64,000 bases of DNA from Calocera cornea HHB12733 (lineage: Eukaryota > Basidiomycota > Dacrymycetes > Dacrymycetales > Dacrymycetaceae), in NCBI GenBank assembly GCA_001632435.1, contig KV424066.1:2198-66197 (forward strand). The letters run 5' to 3'. Position 1 is the first letter of the stretch. Each line of letters begins with the position of its first letter. This document shows, piece after piece, positions 34,706 through 46,410 of the stretch. The notes beneath the pieces are model-generated. The model worked only from the letters and a program-made list of their open reading frames with translations, had not been told where the DNA came from and ran no database searches. The translations under genes and the position numbers were made by a program.

Positions 34706-35379
34706 TCAGTCAACATTCATTGCTGAACATATTGGCCAGACTAACCTATGCGAAGTGGAGTGGAGCCCTGTGTTGTCTTCCGGCACGCCAATGCAGTTCA
34801 GAAGTCGATCCCAAGTTGTTCTCATAGTTCCCGCGTTGGGAACACCAACACTGGACAGCCCCGCTGAGTAGGTGGGTAGGATATCACTGTATATTCGTTG
34901 CAGCTCGGGAAGGCGGGCGAGGACATGCTGGGGGTCGCCGTCGGCCGCGAAATAGCTATCCGGGAGCTTGTGCATCTCCCGACAGAGTGCGCCAGAATCG
35001 TAGCCTCTAAGCCGGTCTCGGAAGGGCTCTTCCGACTGCATACTTTATTAATTATATGCATATGTGTCAGAAGGGTGACGCACGGACCTTGCGGTAGGAA
35101 TCCGGGATGGGTCCTCGCAGGAAACCGTGGTACGTATTGCGGATTTTCTCTCGTATCTCATCTATCGCACTGCTCGGGGAACGGATGCTGCGAATCCATG
35201 GGAGAGTCGTGGCCGCCATCGACAGTCGTAGACAATACAGGAGCGTGTGCAAGGTCTTCGATGTCGAAAGTGTCATAGGCATTCTGGCAGATGAGCCAGT
35301 CACGCATTTGACCGGCGTCACCGGCAACTGATTCAGCCGTGCTGTGCTCCACAATGTGGTTCTGCTCTATGCCAGGCAT
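34706..35379 (-). pseudogene. Hypothetical gene, probably frame-broken
   Basis: It begins at an ATG (35379) with MPGIEQNHIVEHSTAES and continues QMRDWLICQNAYDTFDIEDL. A coding-like segment in another frame, AIDEIREKIRNTYHGFLRGP, runs to a donor near 35092. It joins in phase to an acceptor near 35043 and then SYFAADGDPQHVLARLPELQ, ending at 34706. The step between the first two segments could not be joined by a phased intron, so it is either broken or misread. No family recognised. Confidence 0.4.
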
Positions 35380-36088
35380 TACGCACAAAGTAGATGCTGA
35401 GCGGCTGCGGGAGAGCAAAGAGGTCGGATGATGATAGTCAGTGCAACTCTTAAAGACGGGCGGCGGGTGGGGCAGGGGCAGACGACTCACAGTCGGGGCG
35501 GAAGCAAAGATGGGCGCTTGCCTCCCGAGACAACCTTGAGTCTCCTGGCGGTCCATCCGTCAGCTCTTCTCTGCTTGTGAGCTGCGTGCAAAGTCTCTAT
35601 GTCACGTTTCGTTTAGCATTTCAGAGTCCTCCCGTGCGTGTCCATTGATGACTCCGCAGTGGTTCGTCGCCATCCGCACAGGTGCATAGCCCATGCACCG
35701 AACTTTTAACCTCCTCACCGCTCCAGCCAGGCACCACACCACCGCTGGCGATTCGAAAGATGGGAGCGCAGTCACTGCGGCGCACTGGCGAGGAAGTTGT
35801 GGACGCTACTGAACGAGCGCTGCTTTGGGGTGGATAGCGCCAACTATGTGGCGAATGAAGGACGGACACTGCAGCCGAGAAGGTCCTTGCCAGTATTTTG
35901 TGCCTCTCATATAACACCGCGGATCCGGGCGTGTGATCATTGGCAGGGACTTGGATACCTACGTAACAACTGAAAGGCAGTATCATGCGGTTAAATTACA
36001 GTGAATCACAGTATGGGGTATCTCACAACCGGCTATGCGTCGTGCTGTACATTTTTCTGACCGAGTGCTCTCTGGGCACGGAGTGCGT
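35380..36088. other. Intergenic stretch
   Basis: About 700 bp marking the border between the accessory region and the conserved GC-rich island. No supported gene. Confidence 0.35.
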
Positions 36089-39000
36089 TCAGTTCCCGAC
36101 CTTGGCGAGAAGTCTGCGCGTCTCCTGCGGCGTGAAGCGGAGGATGACGCTCAGCACGCGGACGAGGTTCGGCTGCACGTGGTCAGTTCGTTCTCGACAA
36201 CGGTGCAGACAAAGGTACCCACCCGCATCTCCTTGTGCTCCAAGAACTGGAGGATGACGTTCCTGAGATACTCGAGGTTGACCTCCTCCTCGTTCTTGTT
36301 CTCCTTGGCCAAGCTCGACTCGGACTGCACGGGGCTTCCAGGCGGGTAGCCGTTCCCCTCGGTCGAGCTGCGCGAGCGCACGTCAGACGTGCTCGCCGCG
36401 GCGCTGTCGATACTCCCGTTCGGGCCCGTGCCGTTCGTCCCGGTCGGGGAGGTGAGGCCGGGGCGGGAGGACCAGTATCCGACGCCGGGGTTACGCCCGC
36501 GCTCGAGCAGCGCGGCAGACGACTGGACCTTGCGGAGCTCGTCGCGCAATGTCTACCCTCCCGCATCAGCGCAGTCCAAGAAGGGGGTTCACAGGGGCGC
36601 ACCTTATTGCTGCTGCGAACCTGCTGTTCCCGGGCCCTCGCCTCCTCCGCCTCCCGCTCCCTCTCCTCAAGCTTCTGCCTCACGCCGTCCAGCTCCCGGC
36701 GCACGCCCGCCTCCTCCCTCTTCACCCGCTCCCCCTCCGCCTTCTGCGCAGCCACCTCCGCCTCAGCCGCGGCGACGCGTTCCTGAAGGCGCTGCATCTC
36801 CCTCTGCACGCCCTCGACACGGTCGTCCCGCTCGCGCTTCTCCCTGACCGCCTGCGCGTACTCCCGGTCCTTCCCCTCGATGACCCTCCGGAGCCGGTCG
36901 ACCTCCCTGTTCCGCTCCGCCAAGTCGCGCGTCCACTCCTCCTCCGCGGCCTGCCGCTCCCGCCCGAGGGCGCTGAGCCTCTCGCGCAGCTCCGCAACCC
37001 GCAGCTCAGCGCGCTGCTCACTCTCCGCAAGCAACCGCTGCACCTCCCGCCGCCTGCCCTCGTCCTCCCCTCCGCCCGACCGGCGCGCCTCGGCCAGCTC
37101 ATCCGCAGCCACCGCGAGCCTGTCCGACAGCTCGCGGATCTGGTAGGCGAGCTCGGCCGACTGCGCCTGCGCCAGCTCCAGCGCAGAGCGGGAGGACTCG
37201 GCCTCGGCCTGCCGCATCTGCAGCTCGTCGAACAGCTGGTCCCGCTCCGCGGTCAGGGCGCCGTTGGCGCTCTCGAGCGTGTTGATGCGCGCCGATTTCG
37301 CGCCGAGCTCTTTATCGAACGCGGCCTACAATCGCCCCGCTGCATCAGCCCCATCCCCCTTTTCACCATAAACATAAGTTAAGCCAAGAAAACACGCACC
37401 TTGGCGTGAATAGCGTCCAGCTCGTACTTCTCCCTCCGGAGCCTAGCCTCCCTCTCGGCCCTCTCCCTGGTCCCAGCCATCTCCCGCTCGAACTGTCCTC
37501 TAAGCGCCGAAGTCTCCCGTTCTCTCTCCGCCCTTGCGCGCTCCCGCTCCCTGTCCACCTCTGCAAGCGCCTCCCTCTCCCTCCCCCGGGCATCCTCGAG
37601 CCCCTTGAGCGCCTCGGCAGCGCGGGCGAGCGCCTCGTCCCGCTCCTTCTCAGCCTTGACAAGCTTCTGCCGCACAGTCTTGAGCAGCGAAATCGCCTTG
37701 CTGCGCTTCTCCTCCTCCTCCCGCGCAACAGCCCGCAGCTTCTCCCCCTCGGACTTGAGCGCGTCCACCTCCGCCGCGCGGCCCGCACTGGCCGCAGCAG
37801 CCTTGGACGCCTCGGCCGCAGAGGCGGCGAGCAGCGCCTCGCTCTCCGCGAGCTGCTTCTGGAGCCGGTCGACCTGCTCGGAGCGCGACTGGCCCTCGAG
37901 CCGGTGCGTATCCCGCAGCTCTTCCATCCTGTCTTCCTGCTCTACAACACCGACCAAAACAAAAAATCACATCAGCGCCTGCCTTGCTAGACGGAGTGTA
38001 GAAGAGGGACGGGATGGGACGCACGCCGGATCTGCCCCTGCAGCTTGAGCACCTCCTCCTTCCCCTGCTGCTGCTGCCGCTCCAGCAGCTCAAAGTGCGC
38101 GCGCAGGCCGTCCACGTCCGCGGTGCTGATGACGGGCGTGTGCGCCTTCAGGAGGGCCGTGAGCGCCTGGCGCTCCGCTTGGAGACGCTTGAAGGAGGTC
38201 GAGATCTCTGTTCGGGCGTATCAGCGTTTTATCCACCCTTTACAACACTCCGAAGCGGCCAAATGGTGCTAGCACCGTGCGGCGGATCCGACCAGCACCC
38301 TGCTCGCGGCACAGTGCCGCACCACACCACACCACACCACACCCGAAAGAGCCAAAAAGAGAGGGAGTGGGGCAAAGGGACGCACCAGCAAACCGCCCCT
38401 CGACCAGCTCGAGCCGCTCCCTCAACCTCCGCTTCTCCTCATCCGTCTCGTCTTCCTCCTGCGGGAGGGGGAGGGGCGAGCGCACGTCCGTCCGCGGGGG
38501 GAGGGTGAGCTCGGGCTCTATGGGCGGGTCGAGCTCGGTCGTGCTGGCGGTGGCTGGGGCGGCGCTGCGTTGGGCCTGCGGCGCTGGGGCTGGGGCGGCG
38601 GCCGGGGTGAGAGACGCGGGTCCGGGCGTGGTCGATACGGTCGAGCTGGCCGAAGGAAGCTCCCCCGCACCCGCCTCGGCGTGCTCCTCAAGCCTATCCA
38701 GCACCGAGTCCACCTCGCTCTCGCTCGTAAAGCTCCTATCCCCCTCCCCTGCCCCTCCCGCTCCAGCCCCAGCTCCCAAGACGAGCGCAACAGGCAGCGC
38801 CGCCCCCGGCAGCCTGACCGGCGCGGGACTAGCAACCTTCCCCTCTGGCAGGCGGGTCGGCGTGCGCGGGAGGGAGGTGGCGGGCATGTCGGTGCTCGAG
38901 AGGGAGAAGGCGCTCTCGGAGCCCCGCCGCGAGGCGGCGGAGAGGGAGAGGGAGGGTTCGCGCGAGCGTTGGACCTCGTTTGCGTGGGCTGAGGATGAGC

Positions 39001-39934
39001 CTGAGCCTGGGGTCGGGGTCGGGGTCGGGGCAGAAGGAGCAGGCGAGACCGGGAGCGGGATCGTGCTGCCGAGGAGGGGCGAGTCAGGCAGCGGCACGGC
39101 GGCGGCGAGGGCGAGGTCCACGTCCTGCGCCTCCCCGGCCTGCGATGCGTGCGACGCGTCGGATGCCTCGGATGCGTCTTTCTCTGAGGGAAGGGACATG
39201 GGGGGCTGCTGCGGCGTCCGGCCGGGGGTGAGTGTGGGCGTGGAGGGGATTATGTCGACGCCGGGAACGCCCTGCCCACCGGCGGCGGCCTGGGGGAGGA
39301 GCTCTTGCGGCGTGGTAGTGCCTGAGTCGTCGCCGATAGCGAACACGCCCCTGAGCCTGTCCTCGAGCGCCAAGCGGGCGGCGTGCCCCGCCCCCCCCGG
39401 CGGGGCGACATCGTCCATCTCCCTGTCTGTGCCGCTGCCGACACTGCTCTGCCTGCTGAGCCTGGGCGGCTGGGGGCGGTCCTCGCGGTCTGAAGGGTGT
39501 GGCAGGCGGGGGATGGGCAGGGCGAGGGAGCGCTGGAGGGAGGAGAGGGCGGAGGTGAAGGGGAGGGACGGGAGCGGCGGTTTGGCGGCTCCTGAGGAGG
39601 GCGAGGGCGAGGGGGAGGAGGCGCGCAGGGCGGATTCGCGTAGGGGCGTTGGGGAGGCGGTGCGCGGAGGGCGCGGGGAGGGTGTGCGGCCCGGGTCGGT
39701 CGAGCGGCGCGGGGGCGTTGAGGGGCCGGTAGAGGAGGACGCGGGGAGGGTGGCGGTCGATGCGGGCGTGGAACCAGCAGCAGCAGCTCCAGGTGCGAGG
39801 GGGGCAGTGGGAGCAGCCCCAGGGCCGGCCGCACCCTGCGGTGCCTGCGGTGGGTGCGGGTGTTGTGCGACGCCTGCGAGGTGCTCGATCGAGTCCAGGC
39901 CGTCCTCGAGCCGCTTCCGCAGTTGCTGGAACAT
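36089..39934 (-). CDS. IMH1: GRIP-domain golgin (Imh1-like)
   Basis: Six exons (39934-38386, 38207-38025, 37941-37400, 37325-36603, 36552-36223, 36172-36089) join in phase to 1136 residues. It opens MFQQLRKRLEDGLDSIEHLA. Residues to about 500 are Ser/Pro/Ala-rich and disordered; about 520-1000 are almost continuous coiled coil (Glu/Arg/Ala/Leu heptads); the last about 46 residues are a GRIP domain, NLEYLRNVILQFLEHKEMR then PNLVRVLSVILRFTP across the last intron, with the key Tyr present. Known role: GRIP golgins bind Arl1-GTP at the trans-Golgi network and tether vesicles. The length and layout fit fungal Imh1 or golgin-245 types. High GC on both strands makes long false frames opposite. It is a conserved single-copy type gene in an otherwise accessory region. 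Confidence 0.88.
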
Positions 39935-40363
39935 GCTTGGGCAGGCCGGCGAGGGAGCGGGCGTCGCCTGGGCGAGGTGGGCGAGGTGTATGCTCCTCGC
40001 GGGCGGGTGTGGAATGCAATGTGTCGACCGGAGTGCAGCAGCAGCCACCACGCCGCGTCGATCGTCGATCCCCACAGTCACAGCGCCTCAGCAGGGAGCA
40101 CAGATGCAGACGCCTCAGAGTCGAGCAGCCTTGACCTTGAGCTTGATACTTGGAAGCACGAGTCCTGACCTGCCCGGCTTGGGCGGGACGGGAATGGAGC
40201 CGGTTATGCTTCCGTGCGCTCACGTGCGCCGGGGGCATCCGCGGCTGCCCTTCGTCGCTCACGCTGCTGCTCCTGCCCTTGCTTGACCGCCCACCGCCCA
40301 CCGCGACACCCCGCTCTCAGCACAACCACCCACACCCCTTCCTCCAACCACCATCCCAGCACG

Positions 40364-41351
40364 ATGCCCCCCACCTCTCTCACCTCCCTCACCCTACGCC
40401 GAGCCTCCGCCTCGTCCCACGCCCGCGCCCACGCCCACGCCCACCTCCTCCGACCCATCAGCACCACCGCCCCCCGGCAGTCGAGCCACGGCGGGCCGCA
40501 CTACAACGAGCCGAGCGGGTGGCTCTTCGGGGAGAAGGTGCGTGCGACTTTGCTTTTGTTTTCACTTTGGGAGGGACAGTCCGACAGTGCGGTGCGGAGG
40601 GCTGTTCGTGCACGCTCGTTCCCGCTCCCGCTGCTGGGTGGGCCGATCCCCCGCCCAACGCAGCGCAGGCGCACTCCGCCTCTCCTCCCTCTCCTCTCCC
40701 CCTCGCTCCGGACACAGGGCCATTCGCTAACGCTCCTTCCGTTCCGTGACCCAGCCCCCTCCCCCGGGCCAGAAACGCAAATGGGAAGACTGGGAGCTCC
40801 CCTGGTACATCGGCATGTACGGCAGCCTCCTGCTCGCCGGCGTCGCGCTCGCGTACAAGCCCGATACGTCGTGAGTCCGAGTCCCTTCCCTTCGTTCTTA
40901 TCGCTCGCATGCGTAGGTGGCGCGGTGGGGCGGTCGTGTCGCATGCGGCCGCATGGGGGTTGGCGCCCCGCAGATAACTGCTGGTGAGCTATCGCCTCCC
41001 TCCCCGGTTCTGCCTGGCTACGGCCAGCCTACTCCCGGAAGGCTGCAGCAGCCGCGCCGTCTGGGCAAGCCGCACCTCAACCAAACCACCGAGGCCACCC
41101 TCCCCACCCTGCTCTCTCAACCGCCCGCCCAACCCAACGCGAAAACACAACATGCTGACCACCCCTCTTCCTATCCCTCCAGCATCCAATCCTGGGCGAT
41201 GAAAGAAGCGCGCGAGCGGATGGAGGCGCGCGGCGAGGTGTACAAGTACGTGCCGAGCAAGTACGTGCGCGGCGCGTACCCCGAAGGCGCGGAGGCGGTC
41301 AAGCCCGAGGAGGTGCCTGCGCCTACGGGGACTAGTACGACGCTTGTATGA
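40364..41351 (+). CDS. NADH:ubiquinone oxidoreductase ESSS subunit (NDUFB11 type)
   Basis: Three exons (40364-40537, 40755-40870, 41183-41351) join in phase to 152 residues. The N terminus is Arg/Ser/Ala/His-rich with no acidic residue, as expected for a mitochondrial presequence. The family signature HYNEPSGWLFGE (residues 46-57) is followed by a Pro-rich turn, KWEDWELPWYIGMYGSLLLA with a single membrane segment at about 74-92, and a charged tail (SWAMKEARERMEARGE). This accessory subunit sits in the membrane arm of complex I of the inner mitochondrial membrane. Start choice: the ATG at 40364 gives the presequence. Confidence 0.88.
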
Positions 41352-41697
41352 GCCGCTTTGGGGTGGGGGAGAGGCCGCTGGGACGAAGTCGGTGTACGCG
41401 GAGGCGAGGGAAGTTAGCGAGCAGGGGAGGGAGGGCAGAACAGCATGCGAAACAGCCGCCGTTGAGAGCGGCACGGGCATGGCATAACGGTACTCGTACT
41501 CGCTCGGCCCCAGGGCCGGGAAAACAAAGTGTATAGACAGATTACATCCTATTTCTCTCCATTGCTCCTGCCCCTTCTCCTTCTCCACGAGCCCCGGGAT
41601 GGGACTGTGCGATCGATGGCGCGTCAGAGCATGGAGTATGAAGGGCGAGGAGGCGGGCCGAGTTGAGCGGTCGCCGTCGCGGTTGCGGGCTTGGGGT
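41352..41697. other. Short spacer between convergent genes
   Basis: No feature seen between the stops of the complex I subunit gene and the glycine cleavage H gene. Confidence 0.4.
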
Positions 41698-42588
41698 CTA
41701 ATGCTCCTCAGACTCGCAGTGCGCCTTGTACGCTTCTTCCGAGAGGAGGCTGTCGATCTGCACGAGCGCGCAAGCGTCAGCCAGTCAGCTACATGCACGA
41801 GTTTGCGGGACGGGGGCCACGCGCCTCAGCAGGGTTGGACATCTTGATCCTGCACAACCAGCCTGCGAAAGGACGGTCAGCAAGCCACGTCCTAACCGCG
41901 CCAACACGCCCCTCCCACAACACAACCCGCAACCCGTGCCGCACGCATGGGATATGCAGGCAGGAGGACGGACGAGGGACGGGAATGGCAAGGGCCAGGG
42001 CGAGGAGAGGGGGACGCACCGAGTTCCTCGGGAGACTTGTTGAGTAGACCAGGCTCGTCCGACAGCTGCTCGTTCACTTCTTCGACGGTGCCGGAGACGG
42101 GGGAGTACTGGGTGGGGCGTTAGCGAATCCGCATATGTTGTTGAGAGGGAGAGCATGTGCAAGGTAGCAGGGCGCACAGGGGGACGAGAAGCGGGTGGGA
42201 GAGGGATGAAAGGCGGGACAGGGAAGGGAGGACACGCACGATATCCGACGCCGCCTTGACGCTCTCGACCGCCCCCAGCGCCTCGCCCGCAACGAGCTCC
42301 GCGCCCGGCGCGGGCAGCTCGACGAACACGACGTCGCCGAGCGAGGACTGGGCGTAGTCCGTGATCCCCGTCGTGCCGATGCTCGTCTGGTCGTCGTACA
42401 GGATCCACTCGTGCGCCGTGGTGTAGCGCTTGGCTGGAGAGGCGTTAGCGTGCGATGTACGGGTGTGCGGATGGCGGTGAAGCGGACGTACTGGTGACGG
42501 TGCGGATGGCGGCGAATCGCCGCGCCGTCATCATCGGACGCGCGCGCAGAACGCGCTGGGCAGTGAGCGATGCGCGGAACAGAGACAT
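41698..42588 (-). CDS. GCV3: Glycine cleavage system H protein
   Basis: Five exons (42588-42492, 42433-42240, 42107-42020, 41862-41825, 41757-41698) give 158 residues. The first about 33 residues are Arg/Ala-rich with Met pairs, a mitochondrial targeting sequence. The mature part has the H-protein hallmarks [34 protein letters not shown] and the lipoylation site [15 protein letters not shown] (K92). The end is [16 protein letters not shown]. Its role is to shuttle the aminomethyl group between P, T and L proteins in mitochondria. The last intron must start with GC (GAG|GCGCGT) to keep phase, a GC-AG intron. The gene is complete and looks functional. Confidence 0.93.
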
Positions 42589-42762
42589 AATTCGTAGCGG
42601 TTCCTGTTGACCAGACGAGCAGAGCAGAGCAGAGGGAGAGGGAGGAGCGACGAACTGCAGACGGACTGAGGTGTGTGGAGGAGGAACCCACCGTAAGGGT
42701 CTTTCTTGCCCGTGAGGCGGCGGGTGGAGAGCGCCGGGTGCAGATGGAGGGCCGCTCGGCGG

Positions 42763-43000
42763 AGCAACGCGGAGTTGCCTCTTATGGCCAGCGCCGGTTC
42801 TGCCCTTCAACTCAATATTGGACGAACCACTAGTTACTGTGCTGTATCTTTACTCAAAAGCAAAAGGATACTGGCGCATCGTCGTTGTGGTCCGCTTCGA
42901 ATCCTGTTTTTGGGGTGGCAACAAGTGCTACACTTGTGACGCCAAGAGACAGGCTTGCAGGTGCACTGGCAGTTGTTAACGCCTGTGGCGGGGCCGCTGG
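42763..43000 (-). repeat. Dispersed repeat, copy B (inverted)
   Basis: Minus-strand counterpart of 34290-34493. It begins immediately beside the promoter side of the H-protein gene, with the 40-bp perfect block at 42763-42805. Confidence 0.75.
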
Positions 43001-43261
43001 GCATCTGTTGACAGTCGAGTCGCCGACTGCCTGTCTGCCTTTGTGCCTCGAGCAGCGCATGTCATTTTTAGTTCCGGATAGGCTCGCTCATACGTTCTTG
43101 GCATCAACTCGTTCTCATAGGCTCTCAAGCATTCTGTCCACTGGATTGCAATCTCCATCCCAACATTCTGCTTGAATGCAACCCGCTGGCTCTGCCGCGC
43201 CGGCTATTTGGTGTGTTTTCCTCTCCGCCTTGTTGCTCATACTACTGAGTTTATGGGCGAT

Positions 43262-43680
43262 GAATTTGTTCTGATCTGTGTCGCTCTGTGAGGGATCCGG
43301 ACGACCAGAGCTTCAACAGCACTTGGCCGTTATCCCGTTTCTGAATCGCATCGATCACGATCCCATCAGGCTGCAACATCACATCAATCCAACATGCTTG
43401 ACATTGGTAGGACGATGACGTACATTTATTCCGATACTATCCTCGCAACACTCAGCCTTCTTCTTCGTTCCCACCCATGAACCCACCCAGCCTGGACGAT
43501 ACCGGGGTCGAAGTTGGTACCCAAGTTCGTCCAGTTTCCAATAGACAGTTCGCCAGTTCTGCTCGGTGATTGTCAGGCCAAATGGTGCGTTTGGATCCGG
43601 AGTATCATCTATTGAGGAAGTAGAGGAAGGATCTGTCGCAGGAGTCGAATAACGATCTGGTGAAGATACGGCGCGCTATA
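43262..43680 (-). pseudogene. Kinase relic: exon 1 and start of exon 2
   Basis: Minus strand: the exon-1 end is intact in frame (NAPFGLTITEQNWRTVYWKL, RPRYRPGWVGSWVGTKKKA, CEDSIG) with its donor GTACGT near 43422. An acceptor (TTGCAG) leads to VIDAIQKRDNGQVLLKLW, the beta-3 lysine strand. Homology then stops near 43290 and no catalytic exons follow. No start codon was found upstream. This is a truncated copy. Confidence 0.75.
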
Positions 43681-45059
43681 GCATTGTGGGCGTCACACAT
43701 CGCGGGCGTCAACTGAGCTTGAATTTCGGATAGTACAAGCGCACAGAGGGAGACGAAACTAGATGCTGTGGCTTTCAGGAAGAGCCATTAAGAAGAGAAC
43801 CACTGCGAGGAACGCAATGTGATGCCCATGGCCTTCGGTGGCCGCCAGGATGTTGGGGCCAGGTCCCGAACGTCGTATCGCAGGTGCTTCGTCAAGAGCG
43901 CTGGAAAGCAATCCTGGTTCAACAGGGAGCGAGAGACACTTGAATTCGCGGCATATTGCAACGGTGACTACACACGAGGGCCAACCTGATGAGTGTCTGA
44001 ACAGAGGTCTTCAAGAAGACAGAGTCTTGCGCACCGGTAAGCTGAACTCGGTGACGCGACGCACAGGCAAACTCCAACGTTGACCACCTAGAAGCTGACA
44101 CTATGGCGAGATGACGACAAGGTCAGAGAGCTCTGAAGGGCGCTCAAGTCGATCTTTTAACGAGTCCAGAGATTATCTGAGCGATCATGCCGGTTGCGAG
44201 CAACAACCAGTGACACTGAATCTCTTGTTTACCCGCAGAGTGGCGCGTCCGGATCCTACAGTAACGGCAAAGGGCGGCGAGCATTCGGCTTTGACCGAAA
44301 CCATCGTTCCTTGCGCACGGAGGCTGCATTCAGTGTGCATTCATCACCGTCTACCGTAACTGTCACTGCGTCGTGGAGACAATGCGCACTCGTCGAACTA
44401 TACCAAACTGGCCGTGGCCAGTAGATTGCCCGCATTCGATTTCACCGCTTAGACGGCAGTGTATCGATGCGACGCAGGCTCGAATAATCTGCGCAACAAG
44501 CCCACCACGACGTGCCGCGAAACCGACCGTCCATCGAACGGCCTTTGCGATTCACGATCAGAGATTATCTCCGGGTCTCGAAGACGAGTCAAGCACATCT
44601 TCGCTGATCAGAGTAGCCATATGGGGCGGCGGAGGTAGACGACCGGGGCCCAAGACGAGCAGCCTGGGCCGGCTGCTGGCTGTGAGGAAAGTCAGCGGCG
44701 GAGGGCCCGGGCTGTGAGGGGCACAGCGGTGATGTGACCAAGGAGGTGCAGAAATCAGAGTGGAAGAGGGTGGGCAGAGCATCAGAGGGTGTTAGAGCGG
44801 TTGAGGCGAAAGTTGGAGGAGATGAAACAGGCCACGAAGGCCACACGCCCTATCCGCCATCATAACCTCGCTCGATTCACCCCCGAGGTTCAAGATTCCT
44901 CGAGCAAAAGAGCGCAACCAACAGCAACCCCAACCCCAGACTCGATCCTATTCGCTGTATCTATCGACCCTTCGTACCTTGCCTATGGCTCAAGCACATA
45001 TTTCGTCGACCAGCCTAGATTCAAATACCGACCCAGTACCTTCAACGCTTCCATCACCA
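43681..45059. other. Gene-poor stretch between kinase relics
   Basis: Open frames at 43838-44717 show no start/splice/domain support. A GC-rich strip lies at about 44620-44720. Nothing assigned. Confidence 0.3.
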
Positions 45060-46250
45060 CCCCGTTTAATGTCTCTCAGCCTGACGACAAGACTCACGAT
45101 GACTCCCGAACTATCTACCCTAAAGATGTGAGTTCGCCTTTCGGCCTAAACGCTGCCGAGAAATTGGAGTCAGTTATACCCCGCTCTGGACCGGCGCGGC
45201 TATCTGTTGAGGGAGAGATATAGACCGGCCTGGGTCGGATCATGGGTTGGGAAGTGGTGGAAGAGAGCGAACATTTGCGAAGATAGCATTGATGTATCTG
45301 TGCGCCCGTCTATAATGTTGTCTTTGTAGCGTCTTCTGATCAAATCCTGGACGATGTCATTGTCATTGATGCACGAAGGGAGAGCGATGGAGAGCAGGTC
45401 CTACTGAAGCTCTGGACCGATGAGCCTCAGGACGTAAAGGAACTTCCTGTACTGCGATTTTTTCTGAACCTTCGCGTTCTGCCCATCACAAGAATCATTG
45501 CTTTCCTCTGTTGGATGCGATCGATCTCACCGATGCTGTGAATGACGAAGAGACCGTCCGCTCGGGAGCTACAGATGCTCGACTTCTTCAGGCGACCCTT
45601 TCTATCTTCCGTCTCATTCTTGTGGAGCTTCTTCTTCGAGGCTGGAGATCGCCTGATCTAGTGATGGTTGCCGAGGGTCTCCAAATCATTTTACAGTGTC
45701 TCGAGATGCGCTGCGCGTTTCGCCAAAGACTCGATTAGTCGTCTGACTCCCCTACCAGGGACTAGAGTTTATGCATTCTAACAACGTTGCCCACGGGTCA
45801 GACAGTTGAATGATGCTCTGACTTTGTCTGACTCTACAACACGGACATTCACAGTGGCAACATTCTAATGGATGCCAGTTATCTCTTTCCGGATTGCTTC
45901 CACGAGTCATTCAACCTGGATGAATAGCATCGACTGGCAGAGAGGCGCCTCCGACGTCGTACGCGTTTAAACCCCCCGTCAAATACTACTACGGCGATTT
46001 CGGGTCGAGCTACATATTTTCGAGCTTTGAGGACCGCACGTTAGTGCGTCCCACCGCTATTGGCATTCCTCTACCCGAGCTGGCGGACAGAGGAGAGGAT
46101 GCGGAGTATGATCCCTTTAAAGGGGACATACGCGCTGGGTAGGACGCTGCTCGAATACTTTTGGGTAAGCTCGAGTCTTAGATCTTTGCGTCCGATCTGA
46201 ACCGCCAATAGTTGCGTCCTGGAATCTGGTTTATTGTTCCTAAACTTGTG
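45060..46250 (+). pseudogene. Decayed kinase-like gene (kinase locus 5)
   Basis: Pieces of all five exons are present in order but in shifting frames. They include WVGSWVGKWWKRANICEDSI near 45235, VIVIDARRESDGEQVLLKLW near 45360, LLLRGWRSPDLVMVAEGLQI near 45630, DIHSGNILMDASYLFPDCFH near 45850 with an in-frame TAG soon after, and LRPGIWFIVPKL at 46212. The KWWKRA variant and exon boundaries make it closest to kinase locus 1. Multiple frameshifts and stops show it is dead. Confidence 0.8.
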
Positions 46251-46410
46251 CGTATGTATGTGTACATTGCAATCGTAAGTGAGGTATCTCTAGTGAACAG
46301 AAACCCCATAAGAATGTCCGATGAACCTACGACGAGTGAGAATAAGGACAGCAATAATGAAAGGACAATTACGTGGTAGTCTGGTCTGTGATGACTGATG
46401 TCCCCTCGAG

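Noticed and set aside
36549..37382. Long plus-strand frame opposite the coiled-coil exons
   Set aside because: Leu/Pro-rich mirror of the Glu/Arg codons of the golgin. Not a gene.
38277..40286. 669-codon open frame on the plus strand
   Set aside because: It is the opposite strand of GC-rich golgin exon 1. It lacks splice logic and domains, and its composition mirrors the real minus-strand gene.
44110..44720. Plus-strand frames between kinase relics
   Set aside because: Composition only. No start context, splice sites or motif.
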